DNA of 64,000 nucleotides from Rana temporaria (taxonomy: Eukaryota; Chordata; Amphibia; Anura; Ranidae): contig NC_053489.1 of NCBI RefSeq assembly GCF_905171775.1, positions 151,799,142-151,863,141 on the forward strand, written 5' to 3'. Positions 9,760 through 20,805 of this stretch are shown piece by piece. The translations under genes were made by a program, and so were the position numbers. Within the stretch, counting starts at the first letter, position 1. Every line of letters begins with the position of its first letter. The notes beneath the pieces were generated by a model. The model searched no databases, had not been told where the DNA came from, and saw only the letters and a list, made by a program, of their open reading frames with translations.

Positions 9760-11014
9760 CCACTTCCATATCAGGCACTTACGCAGCTTCCCGCCCAAGC
9801 CAATTTTCAGCTTTCAGCACTGTCGCACTTTGAATGGCAATTGCGCGGTCATGCTACACTGTACCCAAACAAAATTGGCGTCCTTTTTTCCCCACAAATA
9901 GAGCTTTCTTTTGGTGGTATTTGATCACCTCTGCGATTTTTTTTTTTGCGCAACAACTACAAAAAGGCTAAAAATTTGGAAAAAAAATTACGTTTTTATT
10001 TTTTTCTGTAAATTTTTTTGTAAATAAGTTTTCTCTTTCAATTACGGGCACTGATATGGCGGCACTAATGGGCACCGATAAGATGGCACTGATGGACATC
10101 GATGAGGTAGTACTGACGGGCACAGATGAGGTGGCACTGATTGGCGGCGCTGGTATGCGGCACTGATGGGCACACATAGGCGGCACTGATGGGCACACAT
10201 AGGCAGCACTGATGGGCACACATAGGCGGCACTGATGGGCACACATAGGCGGCATTGATGGGCACACATAGGCGGCACTGATGGGCACTCATGGGCGGCA
10301 CTGGGCACTCATAGGCGGCACAGATGGGCACTCATGGGCGGCACTGATGGATACTTATGGGTGGCACAGATGGGCACTGATAGGTGGGCACTGGGCATGG
10401 ATGGGCACTGTGGGGTGGCACTGATGGACACTGGGGTGGCACTGATGGACACTGGGGTGGCGCTGATGGACACTGGGGTGGCAGCACTGATTTTTGCCAG
10501 GTTGCCAGTCAGTGCCCATTTGTGGGCACTGACTGGCATCATTTTTCTTTTTTTTAATGCTTTTTTTTTTTTTTTTTTTAGACTTTTTTTTTTTTTTTTT
10601 TTCTGGCTTTTTTTTTTTTTTTTGCCCACCCTGGTAATCCAGGGTGGGCATCCCTGGTGGTCCAGTGTGGCGATCCGAGGGGGGGCTGCGCTGATAAACA
10701 ATCAGCGTGAACCCCCCCTGTCAGGAGAGCCGCCGATCGGCTCTCCTCTACTCGCGTCTGTCAGACGCGAGTGAGGAAGAGCCATCAGTGGTTGGACACG
10801 GCTGGTCACGTGGTAAAGAGTCTCCGCCAGAGGCTCTTTACCGAGATCGGAGATGCAGGGTGTCAGACTGACACCCCCGCATCACCGATCGCCGCGATGC
10901 GCGCCCCCACGGGCGCGCGCGGCATGAAATCCTGCAGGACGTTCTAGAACGTCCTGTCAGGATTTCATAACCACTTCCCGGACGTAAATCGGCTATAGGC
11001 CGGGCGGGAAGTGG
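9760..11014 (-). mobile_element. TTAA-flanked element, copy A (CCACTTCC...GGAAGTGG)
   Basis: The ends CCACTTCC and GGAAGTGG are flanked by TTAA at 9756-9759 and 11015-11018. The left arm carries the reverse complement of a core shared with copies B, C and D ('GCTCTATTTGTGGGG' and 'GCGCAATTGCC/TGTCA' motifs), so this copy lies in the minus orientation relative to them. It contains a 23-bp minisatellite and long T tracts near 10555-10622. TTAA targeting suggests piggyBac or Kolobok; there is no transposase. Confidence 0.85.
10045..10500 (+). repeat. 23-bp minisatellite in TTAA element A
   Basis: Units read close to GATGGGCACACATAGGCGGC plus ACT, spaced 23 bp (for example 10165 and 10188), decaying rightward into CACTGGGGTGGC variants. 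The same unit appears inverted in copy C at 16750-17190. The frames through it on the minus strand are repeat read-through. Confidence 0.88.
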
Positions 11015-11018
11015 TTAA

Positions 11019-11466
11019 ACACTAAAGTCCTATGTCCTGTACTGTACTCCAAGAAACAGATTTTACGGCTAAGTCCAAAATCCTATTATTTAAATTTACA
11101 AATATGCTGTACTGTTTGATTAGGTATGGTTCCTGTGCTTACATAACATGCTACTACCCACAGTGAAACATAATCTAGCATAAATTATGCCCTGTTTCTC
11201 AAATCCTTTATATTTGCCAGGGCAGTCTGGTGGCTAAGTGCTTTGTGTAACCAGGGACAAATCTTCATTCAAATATTCCTTTCCTTACATTTTCTTGGTT
11301 CCACAACCAAAACATATTTGTAAGCTAACTTTGGCTTCCACCCAAACTGACCCTAGTGCATGTTTATGATCATTATAGAGACATTACACTCAAGGATGGG
11401 GAACAATGTTAATGGTCTACACTCTCTGTAAAGGCTCATATACCGGTAATTTGTATAAAAGATAAT
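11019..11466. other. No gene seen; end of DIRS-like relic then unclassified DNA
   Basis: Apart from the resumption of the DIRS-like tail up to about 11100, I recognise nothing in this AT-rich stretch. Confidence 0.5.
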
Positions 11467-11474
11467 GTGCCACC

Positions 11475-12440
11475 CAGAGGCGTATCTATTGAAAATGGAG
11501 CTTATGCCAAGCACTGAAAATGTGCCCCTGTCAAAACATTTGTAACACATCTTTCAGATAACCTTAACAAAAAAAACAGCTAACAAAACTACAAGTCAAG
11601 CTCTTTAATTACCCCTTACACCAGAGTCAATAGCGTTACATCTTATATCACAGTTCCCCCCTTACATCGGAATCCACAGAGTTCCCCTTCACACTGGGAA
11701 ATCTGATGTTCTGATGGGTTCTGACACAGAGGGGATCTCTGCGGACTAGGATGTAGGGGGGCCTCTGGTGTGAGGGGGTCTCTGGTTATCACAGAGTCCA
11801 GAGATCCCACTTACATCAGCGTTCCCCTTTACCCCAGTGTCTGCAGAGTTCCCCCTTAAAGCAGTGTGCCAGAAAATAAGTATTTCTAGACAGCGGTCAG
11901 GTCAGCTATGGCAGCCCTGTAACAGCATAGAGCCTTTTACTTTATATGACCACCCCCCTCCCTAGTATGTGTGAGCATTTCCCCACCTCCATGGGACTAC
12001 AAATTCCAGCATAATAGGCCCACATACACACACACAGTGTGACTGAGAATGATGACTGCACTAATATACAAGAGGACACCCTCTCTCCCTGCTGCAGTGC
12101 TGCACATACACAGCCACTGCCAGAGTCCGTGCCCCCACTCCCCCCTTACCAGAGACCAGGGCCGCTGTTGGATATCCTGGGGCCCCCTACAGCCTACCTG
12201 ATGGGGCCCATGACCCCACCCCTAGGCCCATCCCTGACCCTGCCCTAACCTCAAAAAATACTTCAACTGTCTTCAAGTGAAATTTATCATCCCTTGTGAT
12301 ACTTTGGGTAGTGACATATCCTTTTTAGCCTGGAGGAAAGAAGAGACCATCAGACCCTGGTAAGTGCCTTGCTGCCCAGCCACTCACCAGTGCCCCCTTC
12401 ATATGGCGCCCATGGCTGCCATACCCTGGATACGCCACTG
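11475..12440. mobile_element. Non-autonomous hAT element with perfect 8-bp TSD
   Basis: Ends CAGAGGCGTATCTA and TGGATACGCCACTG are inverted repeats of the CAGNGGCGTATCCA hAT type. GTGCCACC at 11467-11474 is repeated exactly at 12441-12448. It is 966 bp long, with CCCC-rich interior and no transposase frame. Confidence 0.92.
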
Positions 12441-12448
12441 GTGCCACC

Positions 12449-12844
12449 TAAAGCTGGTCATATATATCACAGTATCCCCCAAATGTCTGTACAAGAGGCA
12501 GCTTATGTTTTAAATGTTTCTGAAAAAATTAGTTTATAAGGAATCACTCATATGAATTTTAAAGATAACCTGTCATGAGAAAATGCCAATTGCCCTTCTG
12601 CCTTCTTATGCTTAGCTTCAATACTTTCAGATGACTGACCTGGAAAAAGTAAATAAATAAAAAAAAGCTTTCTCAGAATGTAATGTGTTGTATGCTTGTT
12701 TCAGGTCTGTGATTCAAGAGTACTAAAGCCTAAGAAAGTCATACATCTTTTTTTTTACAAAGAGATCAGCAATGCCAGCCCCCCCGAAAACATCCCTGAT
12801 TTCCCTTTTTTTTGCCTATTATCTAGTAATATGTGCATAATTAA
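12449..12844. other. No gene or recognisable repeat
   Basis: Short AT-rich spacer between two mobile elements; no motif recognised. Confidence 0.5.
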
Positions 12845-13630
12845 CTGCTTGCCGACCAGCCGCCGCAGTTATACGGCGGCAGGTCGGCTCTGCTGGGCGA
12901 GAGCACGTAGCTATACGTCACCTCGCCGAGCAGCCAATAGGCACGCTCGCCCCTGACGCCGACGCGTGTGCCCGGCGGTCGCGATCGCTCGTTGCAGAGT
13001 GAGAACCGGGAGCTGTGTGTGTAAACACATAGCTCCCGGTCCTGTCAGGTCCTGTCAGGGGGGGAAATGACCTATCATCTGTTCATACAATGTATTAACA
13101 GCGATTTGCCATTTCCCCATGTCAGTCCACCCCCCCCCCCTTCAGTTAGAGCACACCCAGGGAACATGATTAACCCCTTCCTCGCCCCCTAGTGTTAACC
13201 CCTTCACTGCCAGTGGCATTTTTATAGTAATCAATGCATTTTTATAGCACTGATCGCTATAACTTTTGCGCAAACCAATCAATAAACGCTTATTGCGTTA
13301 TTTTTTACGAAAAATATGTAGATGAATACATATCGGCCTAAACTGAGGAAAAAAATGTATTTTTTATATATTTTTGGGGATATTTATTATAGCAAAAAGT
13401 AAAAAATATATTTTTTTTTCAAAATTGTCGCTCTATTTTTGTTTATAGCGCAAAAACTAAAAACCGAGGTGATCAAATACCACCAAAAGAAAGCTCTATT
13501 TGTGGGGAAAAAAGGACGCCAATTTTGTTTGGGAGTCACGTCGCACGACCGCACAATTGTCAGTTAAAGTGACGCAGTGCCGAATCCCAAAAAGTGGCCT
13601 GGACTTTGACCAGCAATATGGGTTAAGTGG
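12845..13630 (+). mobile_element. TTAA-flanked element, copy B
   Basis: Flanked by TTAA at 12841-12844 and 13631-13634, with ends CTGCTTGCCG and GGGTTAAGTGG. The right half has the shared core: ATACCACCAAAAGAAAGCTC, TTTGTGGGG, ACGTCGCACGACCGC and CAATTGTCAGTTAAAG. The left end has a GCCGCCGCAGTTATACGGCG palindrome. No minisatellite in this copy and no coding sequence. Confidence 0.85.
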
Positions 13631-13634
13631 TTAA

Positions 13635-14418
13635 TATAAATGTTTAAAATACAAATATTATCAATACGTGCCATGATTGTTTTAATGTGTCAGCAGCTGT
13701 TCACCCATCTCTATGAGTTGTATAGAGGATGCAATGAAGAAAATCAAATGCACAAAATTTTCTGCAGTAAAAAATTGCATTCGATTAAAATGTATATGAA
13801 ACAAATTATGTTTTGATAGTAGTTCTCCTCTAACTAGATATAAAGCAGGCACTGACACAATGAATCAACCCTACAGTAGCTATTGTTTATACCAAACATA
13901 TCATGGCGGATTAAGGGAAACATGGCACTAAGCTACAGTGCCAGTATTTAGATGAGACGGATTTTGCCAAAGGCACTCCCTACATGCACGCTGCTTACTG
14001 TATTCACACATCATTTATTGACTATGAAGGGCAGACTGATACAGACTTGGGGCTATGACCTTGTAATTAGTCTAATGCTTTCATGAAAGTAATGTCTATG
14101 AAGCCTTGTGCTATAACTTCATAATCCCTCGCTTTGATCTGTCTTCTTATTTATACTGTAAAGGGTGAATAAGCAGAAATTCCTATGTGCTTAGAGACAG
14201 TCATGATATGTCTTTTTATGTATTTTGATGGATGGAATCGTAATAGGAGTAATAGCAGGTGGGGTGAGGAGCAGATGAAATCAAGTGACTGAACACCAAT
14301 TAACTTTATTATGTGCAGCATTCCACTGAAATCAATGATATGACAAAGCACCTAAATAGTAGTACAATGTGCCATTGTTTGGTGTATTTATATTTTGTGT
14401 TATTATAAAGGTCTTAAG
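13635..14418. other. No gene or recognisable repeat
   Basis: AT-rich, apparently low-copy DNA. The open frames are short and without motif. Confidence 0.5.
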
Positions 14419-14503
14419 TAGGGATGAGACGAACACCCCCCGGTTCGGTTCGCAGCAGAACATTCGAACAGGCAAAAAATGTGTTCGAACACGCGAACAC
14501 AAC
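14419..14503 (+). mobile_element. hAT terminus fragment (TAGGGATGAG family)
   Basis: TAGGGATGAGACGAACACCC followed by GGTTCGGTTCGC matches the left end of the large hAT at 58803. It runs for about 85 bp and then switches abruptly into the foldback at 14504, so it is truncated or interrupted. Confidence 0.7.
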
Positions 14504-14880
14504 ACATCAAGGCCAAAGTTACAAAATGTAGTAAAAGCATCCAATATGACCAAGAAAAGGGGCAAGCAAATCCGGGCATACAGAGGTCAAACAACTTTAA
14601 ACATCAAAAATTACAAGGATAATAACAAAACATAGAAAACAATATATAATAGCGACAAAAAATTGCGTATAGAAAACACCCCCTAAGAAAGCTGTCTATT
14701 GCAGTAAAGACAGACGTGCCAACGTTTCGAGGCTTATATAGGGTGGAGCCTCTTCATCAGAGCGAGGGTCAAGCAAGGTTGTCGCTGTATAATCGGATTT
14801 GCTTGTCCCTTTTCTTGGTCATATTGGATGCTTTTACTACATTTTGTAACTTTGGCCTTGATGTGTTGTTCACCTTAACA
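14504..14880. repeat. Long foldback carrying a hammerhead-like core; possible Penelope-like relic
   Basis: The segment at 14504-14580 (CAAGGCCAAAGTTACAAAAT...) recurs inverted at about 14795-14875 (...ATTTTGTAACTTTGGCCTTG) with near identity over roughly 75 bp. Between the arms, the minus strand has a hammerhead-ribozyme-like core at 14713-14760. Penelope-like retroelements are known to carry such ribozymes in their terminal regions, which is the most likely source, but no reverse transcriptase or GIY-YIG motif is present here. Confidence 0.7.
14713..14760 (-). ncRNA. Hammerhead-ribozyme-like core (type I layout)
   Basis: Read on the minus strand the motif is CUGAUGA, then A, GAGGCU paired with AGCCUC across a 12-nt loop (stem II), then GAAA, then CGU-UGGC-ACG (a 3-bp stem III), then UC as the predicted cleavage dinucleotide. 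All invariant core positions of the hammerhead consensus are present. Stem I, which should pair bases before CUGAUGA with bases after the cleavage site, is weak as I read it, so activity is uncertain. Short stem III is typical of retroelement hammerheads, which often work as dimers. Confidence 0.6.
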
Positions 14881-15030
14881 ACACTAAATAAAATTTGATA
14901 CTTTGTGACAATATCATTGTTTACCAATCAATTTCTCACTTTATTTACAACCAGTCTCCCAATCTAAAAGTCCCACAGAGGAAACACAACCCCGATTTTG
15001 GGGTACACATATTTGTTCTAATTCAGGGAT

Positions 15031-16190
15031 GTGGTGAGACCTAGGTTTGTTTGGCCTAATTCCAATGGGACACCTATACCCCCTCCTTCAAAAATCCATA
15101 CCAGACCCTTCAGTCTCCGTACTGCCATGCTCCAGACTTACCATTTTCCCAAGGCTGCTGGCCACCCAGGGAAGAATCAACTCTTTTGGGCCATTTCCCA
15201 ACAATTCTGGTGGCCTAGTCTACGTGCTGATGTAACCGCCTTTGTAGCTGACTGTTTCGTGTGTGCTCAGAGTAAGACTCCACGACACCTTCCAGTTGGC
15301 CTCCTACAACCCATACCCAATGGAGAGAGGCCCTTGACCCACCTGTCTATGGATTTCATTGTGGAGTTACCCAACTCCCAGGGCAACACAGTTATCCTTA
15401 TGGTGGTAGACCGGTTCTCAAAAATGTCTCACTGTATGCCTACGTCTAAGGAATTGGCTTCCATTTATGCTCGGGAATTCTTTCGCTTATATGGTCTACC
15501 CAAGGTCATTGTCTCTGACAGGGGAAGTCAGTTTGTGTCCCGGTTCTGGCGAGCCTTTTGTGCACAATTGGGAATTCAGCTTGCCTTCTCCTCTGCTTAT
15601 CACCCGCAGTCTAATGGGGCTGAAGAACAAGCCAGTCAGTCCCTGGAGCAATTCCTGCGTTGCTATATTTCTGACCATCACAACAATTGGTCAGACCTCT
15701 TACCTTGGGCGGAGTTAGGTCACAATAGCGCTCTGAATTCTGCTTCTCGTTTGTCCCCGTTTACGGCGAACTATGGTTTCCAACCTTCCATGTTGCCTGA
15801 CTCGTTTGTTCCTCAGAGTATTCCTGCATTAGAGGAACATCTCCGTGGTCTTCATTCTACTTGGGTACAAGTCCAGGAGGCTTTGCGACAGGCTAACGAG
15901 AGGTACAGACTCCATGCTGACTGCAGAAGCCTGCCTGCCTCTTCCTACCAAGTCGGGGACATGGTCTGACTGTCATCTCGCAACCTCCGACTTTGCGTTC
16001 CTTCTCTGAAGTTCGCACCTTGGTTTATCGGGCCTTTCCGTATCCTTTGCAGGATAAACCCGGTGGCTTACGCGTTGGACCTTCCTTCCAGTATGCGTAT
16101 CTCTAATGTGTTTCATGTCTCCTTATTGAAACCTTTGGTCTGCAACCGTTTTACCACTTCGGTGCCACGTCCTCACCCTATTTCTAAGGA
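15031..16190 (+). pseudogene. Ty3/Gypsy integrase relic with premature stop
   Basis: An open frame to 15969 reads as Gypsy integrase: an HHCC zinc finger (AAGHPG then CFVCAQ), then a catalytic core with D in SMDFIVELP, D in VSDRGSQF and E in the NGAEE segment. A TGG-to-TGA change at 15967-15969 ends the frame where the copy at 55020 has Trp; after it the same frame continues with LSSRNLR and a GPFRI segment to about 16190. There the sequence diverges before the chromodomain. Gag, protease, RT, RNase H and both LTRs are missing, so this is a fragment. It belongs to the same lineage as the relic at 54505-55462. No sign of function. Confidence 0.88.
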
Positions 16191-16434
16191 CTATATATCC
16201 CATGGTGCCTTGCTGCCTGCAAACCGTGATTCCTATACTGACTCCTCCTCCTTAAACTTCCCCTCCCAGCATCTCTGTAGTTCAGAAGGCAGGCTATGTG
16301 AAATGTGTGATACAGCAGTGCTTACTCATAGGGCATAGTGAATATGAGTCACAGAATTCAATGAAGTAAATGTGTGTGGATGTTCACAAAGTAAGTTTTC
16401 AAACTTCAAGCTATTTCAGAATAACTACTTGCCG

Positions 16435-17452
16435 CCCGTGCTATAGCCAAAAGACGGCTACAGTGTGGGCCTTAATTGGTGGGAGGGCATCCATGGACGT
16501 CCTCCTGAGCAAGCGCTGTCTGCGCATCCCTGCGAGTCGCATGCAGCGCGCTCTGTGATCACGCGTCTATGGTCTATGGTCTAGCTGTCAGCCAATGACG
16601 GCTGATCATGTGATGCAAACAGAAGCTCGGTAATCTGTTTTTTTTCCCCCACGCTGTCAGCGTGAGGGGGAAAAAAAGTCAATCACCGGCTTCTGTCAGA
16701 GGGACATCGGTCCCTCACAGAGAAAGCCTCAGATGCATTTTCTGTGCCCACCAGTGTCAGCTGCCAGTGCCCACTGTGCCGCCTACCAGTGCCCACAGTG
16801 CCACCTACCAGTGCCTACAGTGCCACCCATTAATGCCCATCAGTGCTGTCTCATAATCAGTGCCCATCAGTGCCACCCATCAGTGCCCATCAGTACCACC
16901 TGTCAGTGCTGCTCAGTGCCACCTATCAGTGCCCTTCAGTGCCACCTATCAGTGCCCTTCAGTGCCACCTATCAGTGCCCTTCAGTGCCACCTATCAGTG
17001 CCCTTCAGTGCCAACCATCTGTTCCACCCATCAGTACCATCTCTCAGTGCCACCTATCAGTGCCGCCTCATCAGTGATCATCAGTGCCACCTATCAGTGC
17101 TACCTTATCAGTGCCCATCAGTGCCGCCTATCAGTGTCCATCAGCGCAGCCTATCAGTGCCCATCAGTACAGCATCATCAGCGCACATCAGTGAAGGAGA
17201 TAAATTATCTGTTTTCAAAATTTTATAACAAACTTTGGAACAGTTTTTATTTTTTTTCAAAATTTTCGGTCCTTTTTTGTTTTATTTAACAAGAAATAAA
17301 AAAAACAGCAGCAATTAAATGTTACCAAAAGAAAGCTCTATTTATCTATGTGTGTAGCATGACCGCGCAATTGTCATTCAAAGAGTGACAGCGCTGAAAG
17401 CTGAAAATTGGTCTGGGCATGAAGGGGGTTTAAGTGCCCAGTAAGCAAGTGG
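16435..17452 (+). mobile_element. TTAA-family element, copy C, flanked by ATAA
   Basis: Ends CTACTTGCCGCCCGTG and GTAAGCAAGTGG match the TTAA family, but the flanks are ATAA on both sides (16431-16434 and 17453-17456). The right end has the family core (ACCAAAAGAAAGCTCTATTT, GACCGCGCAATTGTCA). The interior has the 23-bp minisatellite in the opposite orientation to copy A. No coding sequence. Confidence 0.82.
16750..17190 (-). repeat. 23-bp minisatellite in TTAA element C
   Basis: Units such as CCTATCAGTGCCCTTCAGTG plus CCA are spaced 23 bp (for example 16922 and 16945). The reverse complement matches the array in copy A, so the array is a property of the element family. The long frames with repeated 'CHLSVP' are read-through. 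Confidence 0.88.
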
Positions 17453-17456
17453 ATAA

Positions 17457-18654
17457 TAGGAGTAGGCTAGAAAAAAATTTAAATGTAGTCAGAAATGAAT
17501 ACATGGTTTTACATTTTTGATCATAGATATGCTTTAAATTCGGCATGCTCATGCGACAATAGCTGCATTCCCTCAATTTCTCAGATGCAAATTAAAAGTG
17601 TATTTTTCTTTTTCAACTAATAACTTCACAATTTCTTTTGGGATATAGTAATTAAGACAACCAATTCTTCATCAAGTACTTTTATTTTGATTTATTTTCT
17701 CTCACTTCAACCTTTCCACAACGTCCTTTCCAGTTGAAAATGATTGATTTGAACTGTGCAGTTCATGTTAAATAGATGGGACATTCTACATTGTTCTATA
17801 GACTTTACTTTTTCTCTGCCTATATTTTCTCACCTTTATACTGTTGTGTGGTTTCTGAAGCCTACATAAAAAAGATTGCAGATCACAGACAATCTAAAAA
17901 TGACTTATTTAGCTTTCTGCCCCAGCTCCAGCCTGTTATTGAGTCTTGAATGTTTCAGTGATTTAATGCTGTTTTCTAATGAAAATAATGGTATGAAGTC
18001 ATGAGAGTTATTATATGGCATGGAAATCAGTAAGGGCTGCATTTTACCCTTGTTAAGCTGTAACCTCTGACCCGTACCAATCATCACCTTTTTAGGAAAG
18101 AGCTGATTTACTTTCTGTGCCACACATTTGTGAGCCAAGCCTGTTGCGCTATCTGTGTTTTGTGAGTAATATTTCTATTTAGATAAATGCACACTTGGGA
18201 CCGGTGCTGTGGCTGCCATGTATACTTTTTTCGATGGTCGTTTCCAAAGTTGTGTCTTGGGAAAAGTAATAATAATACATTATTTTTTATGTTTAAATGT
18301 TTTCACAAATCATATGGGTGTATTTTGCTAAGAAAATTCGCACTGGAAAGGCGAATGTAAGGAATTTAGTCTCACTTCTTTAGGAATGAAAAAAATGGGT
18401 GACGTTACGTGAAGTCAATGGTATGGCTCGTTAACATTAATATAGATCATTGCCTTAATCTTTTATTTATTAGCTTATGTCAGTTCATACAATTGATAAG
18501 CACTCAATTAGACATTTATCAGTGGATGAAAACTGTTTTATAAATCATATTGGTCACACATCTGTGGGGATTTTGTCATTGCCATATTCTGGTTTCGGTT
18601 CAGGCAAGGATACTTTGCGCAGATGCTGGCAGGTTGCTTCACTTATGATTCCTA
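17457..18654. other. No gene or recognisable repeat
   Basis: About 1.2 kb of AT-rich DNA with no homology I recognise on either strand. It is a candidate for low-copy host sequence. Confidence 0.55.
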
Positions 18655-19375
18655 TGGGCCGGATTCAGATACATTGGCGTATCTGTCCGGCCCGCGTAAC
18701 GTATCTCCGATACGTTACGCCGCTCTAAACTGGGCGCAAGTTCTTTATTCACAAAGAACTTGCGCCCTTAGTTAGAGCGGCGTAGCGTATGTGTTGCGGC
18801 GTAAGGCCGCGTAATTCAAATGGGGATGTAGGGGTCGTGTTTTATTTAAATTTCCCTTGACCCTGCGTTTTTTACGTTTTACTTGAACGGCCGTAAAATC
18901 TCCCAGTGTGCATTGCTCTAAATGACGTCGCAAGGACGTCATTGCTTTCGTCGTGAACGTAAATTACATCCATGCGTATTCGAGAACGACTTACGCAAAC
19001 TACGTAAAAATTTCAAAACTCGGCGCGGGAACGACGTCCATACTTAACATTAGCTACCCCTCATATAGCAGGGGTAACTATACGCCGGAAAAAGCCGAAC
19101 GCAAACGACGTAAAAAAAAAGCGTTTGTTTCTGAATCGGCGTAACTCCTCATTTGCATATTCGTCGCGTAATAATACGAAAGAGCCACCTAGCGGCTGGC
19201 CTGGAATTGCAGCCTAAGATCCGACGGTGTAAGACACTTACACCTGTCGGATCTTAGGGATATATATGCGTAACCTGATTCTATGAATCAGGCGCATAGA
19301 TATGACCATCGGAACTCAGAGATACAACGGCGTATCAGGACATACGCCGTCGTATCTCTTTCTGAATCCGGCCCA
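18655..19375. mobile_element. Multi-palindrome foldback element, copy 1 (TGGGCCGGATTCAGA ends)
   Basis: The ends are a perfect 15-bp inverted repeat: TGGGCCGGATTCAGA and TCTGAATCCGGCCCA. Inside are several separate palindromes, for example GGGCGCAAGTTCTTT with AAAGAACTTGCGCCC, and AAGATCCGACGGTGTAAG with CTTACACCTGTCGGATCTT. ATATAGCAGGGGTAACTATA and a CGACGTAAA-rich interior recur in copies 3 and 4. No convincing TSD was found here, so the superfamily is open. Non-coding. Confidence 0.85.
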
Positions 19376-19447
19376 GAGTGTCCAGTGGAATCAGCAGCAA
19401 TTTCTTTGAATCTGAAGTCCCTCTGCCCTACTTGTTGTAGTTATTAC

Positions 19448-19909
19448 AATATTTTTCACTCCTAAGTTTTAGAGGAGGAAAACAAAGAAAAAAAAATATT
19501 CTGAACCAAATGGTGTACTAAAATATTTACCAGTGCCTATGAAATGCAGCCTGACCGGTGCCAAAGAAATGCAGCCTTACCTTTGCCAAAGAAATGTAAC
19601 CTTACCAGTGCCAGAAATGCAGCCTTTTACCAGTGCCAAAAATGCAGCCTGACCTGACATCCGCCTAACAGAAGACAGAGCAGCTGATGCGGTTGTACTG
19701 CATTTGGCCGCTCTGTCTTCTTTCTGAGTGACGGGCTCAGCCAGGAGATGGCTCGGTGCTCGCGGTGGCTTGGGAGGTCACTTCTCCACACTCCTGCAGG
19801 TCCTTTAATATGGCGGCGATGGCAGAGGAAGGGGTGGGTGGTGCCTGGTCAATATTTGCTCCATAGGACGCAGAGACATTTTCCCCCATATTTTTGAGAA
19901 AAAATACGG
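19448..19909. mobile_element. TA-flanked 'CCGTATTTTTCG' MITE, degraded copy
   Basis: The right end AAAAAATACGG followed by TA and the inner GACGCAGAGACATTTTCCCC match the intact copy at 24825-25475. The left end is altered (ATATTTTTCACTCC). The shared interior GTTTTAGAGGAGGAAAACAA and a decayed run of 'AAATGCAGCCTGACC' units confirm the relationship. Confidence 0.75.
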
Positions 19910-20029
19910 TAATCTTGACAGGGCTGGACAGTGCACAAAGCAGTAGTAACGTTTAGGGCAGTATGCTCTCAGGGACAAAAGCCCGCAATGCAGATTGCTA
20001 GCAAGTGCCTTCCACGCAAAGACTTTACC

Positions 20030-20480
20030 CACTTAAAGTGGCTGTAAGCACTTTACTACTAATTTTACCTACAGGTAAGGCTATAATAAGGCTTACCTGT
20101 AGCCTAACTGGCTTTTTTTCACCATGAACGCAGGGGAATGCAGTTCCGGCACCTCCAGCTCTGAATGTATGTAATGGCAAGTGGTGCTGGGGTGTACTGG
20201 AGGGTCTATTAATGCTGGCTGCTGGGGGATCTATTGTTGCTGAAGGGGATCTATTTTTACAGTGGGGTGGGTCTATTGTTGCTGGGGAGGTCAGTTGTCG
20301 CTGGTAGGGGATCTTTTGTTGATGGGCGGCTCTTATGCAACTGGGAGACAATCGTTGCTGGGAGACATCAACTGTTGAGGGAGGGGTCTATTGTTGCTAG
20401 CTGTTCAGAGTCTATTGTTGCTGGCTACAGGGGATCTATTTTACTTCCTATCATATACAAATTACTTAGCACCACAAATT
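20030..20480. mobile_element. TTAA-type MITE fragment with short tandem units
   Basis: CTTAAAGTGGCTGTAAGCAC near 20034 resembles the TTAAAGTGGTTGTAAAGG terminus of the intact copy at 40895. It is followed by a hairpin (ACAGGTAAGGC...GCCTTACCTGT type) and by loosely repeated 'GGGATCTATTGTTGCTG' units from about 20210 to 20440. No right end was identified. Confidence 0.5.
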
Positions 20481-20509
20481 GATACTTGGTTCTGTATCTA
20501 TTATTGAGA

Positions 20510-20805
20510 GGTGGGAAGGGGGTGGAACCAAGGAACGGTGCTAGGAGGTGGGTAGGGAGTGAAACCAAGGAATGGTGCTAGGAGGTGGGTAGTGAGTGGA
20601 ACCAAGGAATGGTGCTAGGAGGTGGGTAGTGAGTGGAACCAAGGAATGGTGCTAGGAGGTGGGTAGTGAGTGGAACCAAGGAATGGTGCTAGGAGGTGGG
20701 TAGTGAGTGCAACCAAGGAATGATGCTAGGAGGTGGGTAGGGGGTTGAACCATCAAATGGTACTCAGAGGTGGGTAGGGGGTGGACATAACAGGTGGCTC
20801 GGAAG
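20510..20805 (+). repeat. 37-bp tandem array (8 units)
   Basis: Units start at 20510, 20547, 20584, 20621, 20658, 20695, 20732 and 20769, exactly 37 bp apart. They read about GGTGGGTAGTGAGTGGAACC plus AAGGAATGGTGCTAGGA. The central units are nearly identical, and the outer ones have diverged. The minus-strand open frame through it is not a gene. Confidence 0.92.

Larger units (their letters stand above)
9395..11100 (+). mobile_element. 3' non-coding part of the DIRS-like relic, split by a TTAA element
   Basis: Sequence after the frame continues to about 9755, is interrupted by a 1,255-bp TTAA element, and resumes at 11015 with CACTAAAGTCCTATGTCCTG, a close direct repeat of 9510-9530. Repeated terminal motifs of this kind are expected of DIRS-like elements, which lack ordinary LTRs. 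Boundaries are approximate. Confidence 0.4.

Noticed and set aside
10042..10701. Several overlapping frames rich in repeated CPSVPPM/AAYVC and Lys runs
   Set aside because: They are read-through of the 23-bp minisatellite and T tracts of a TTAA element.
16733..17289. Frames with repeated CHLSVP/SATYQC
   Set aside because: Read-through of the inverted copy of the same 23-bp array.
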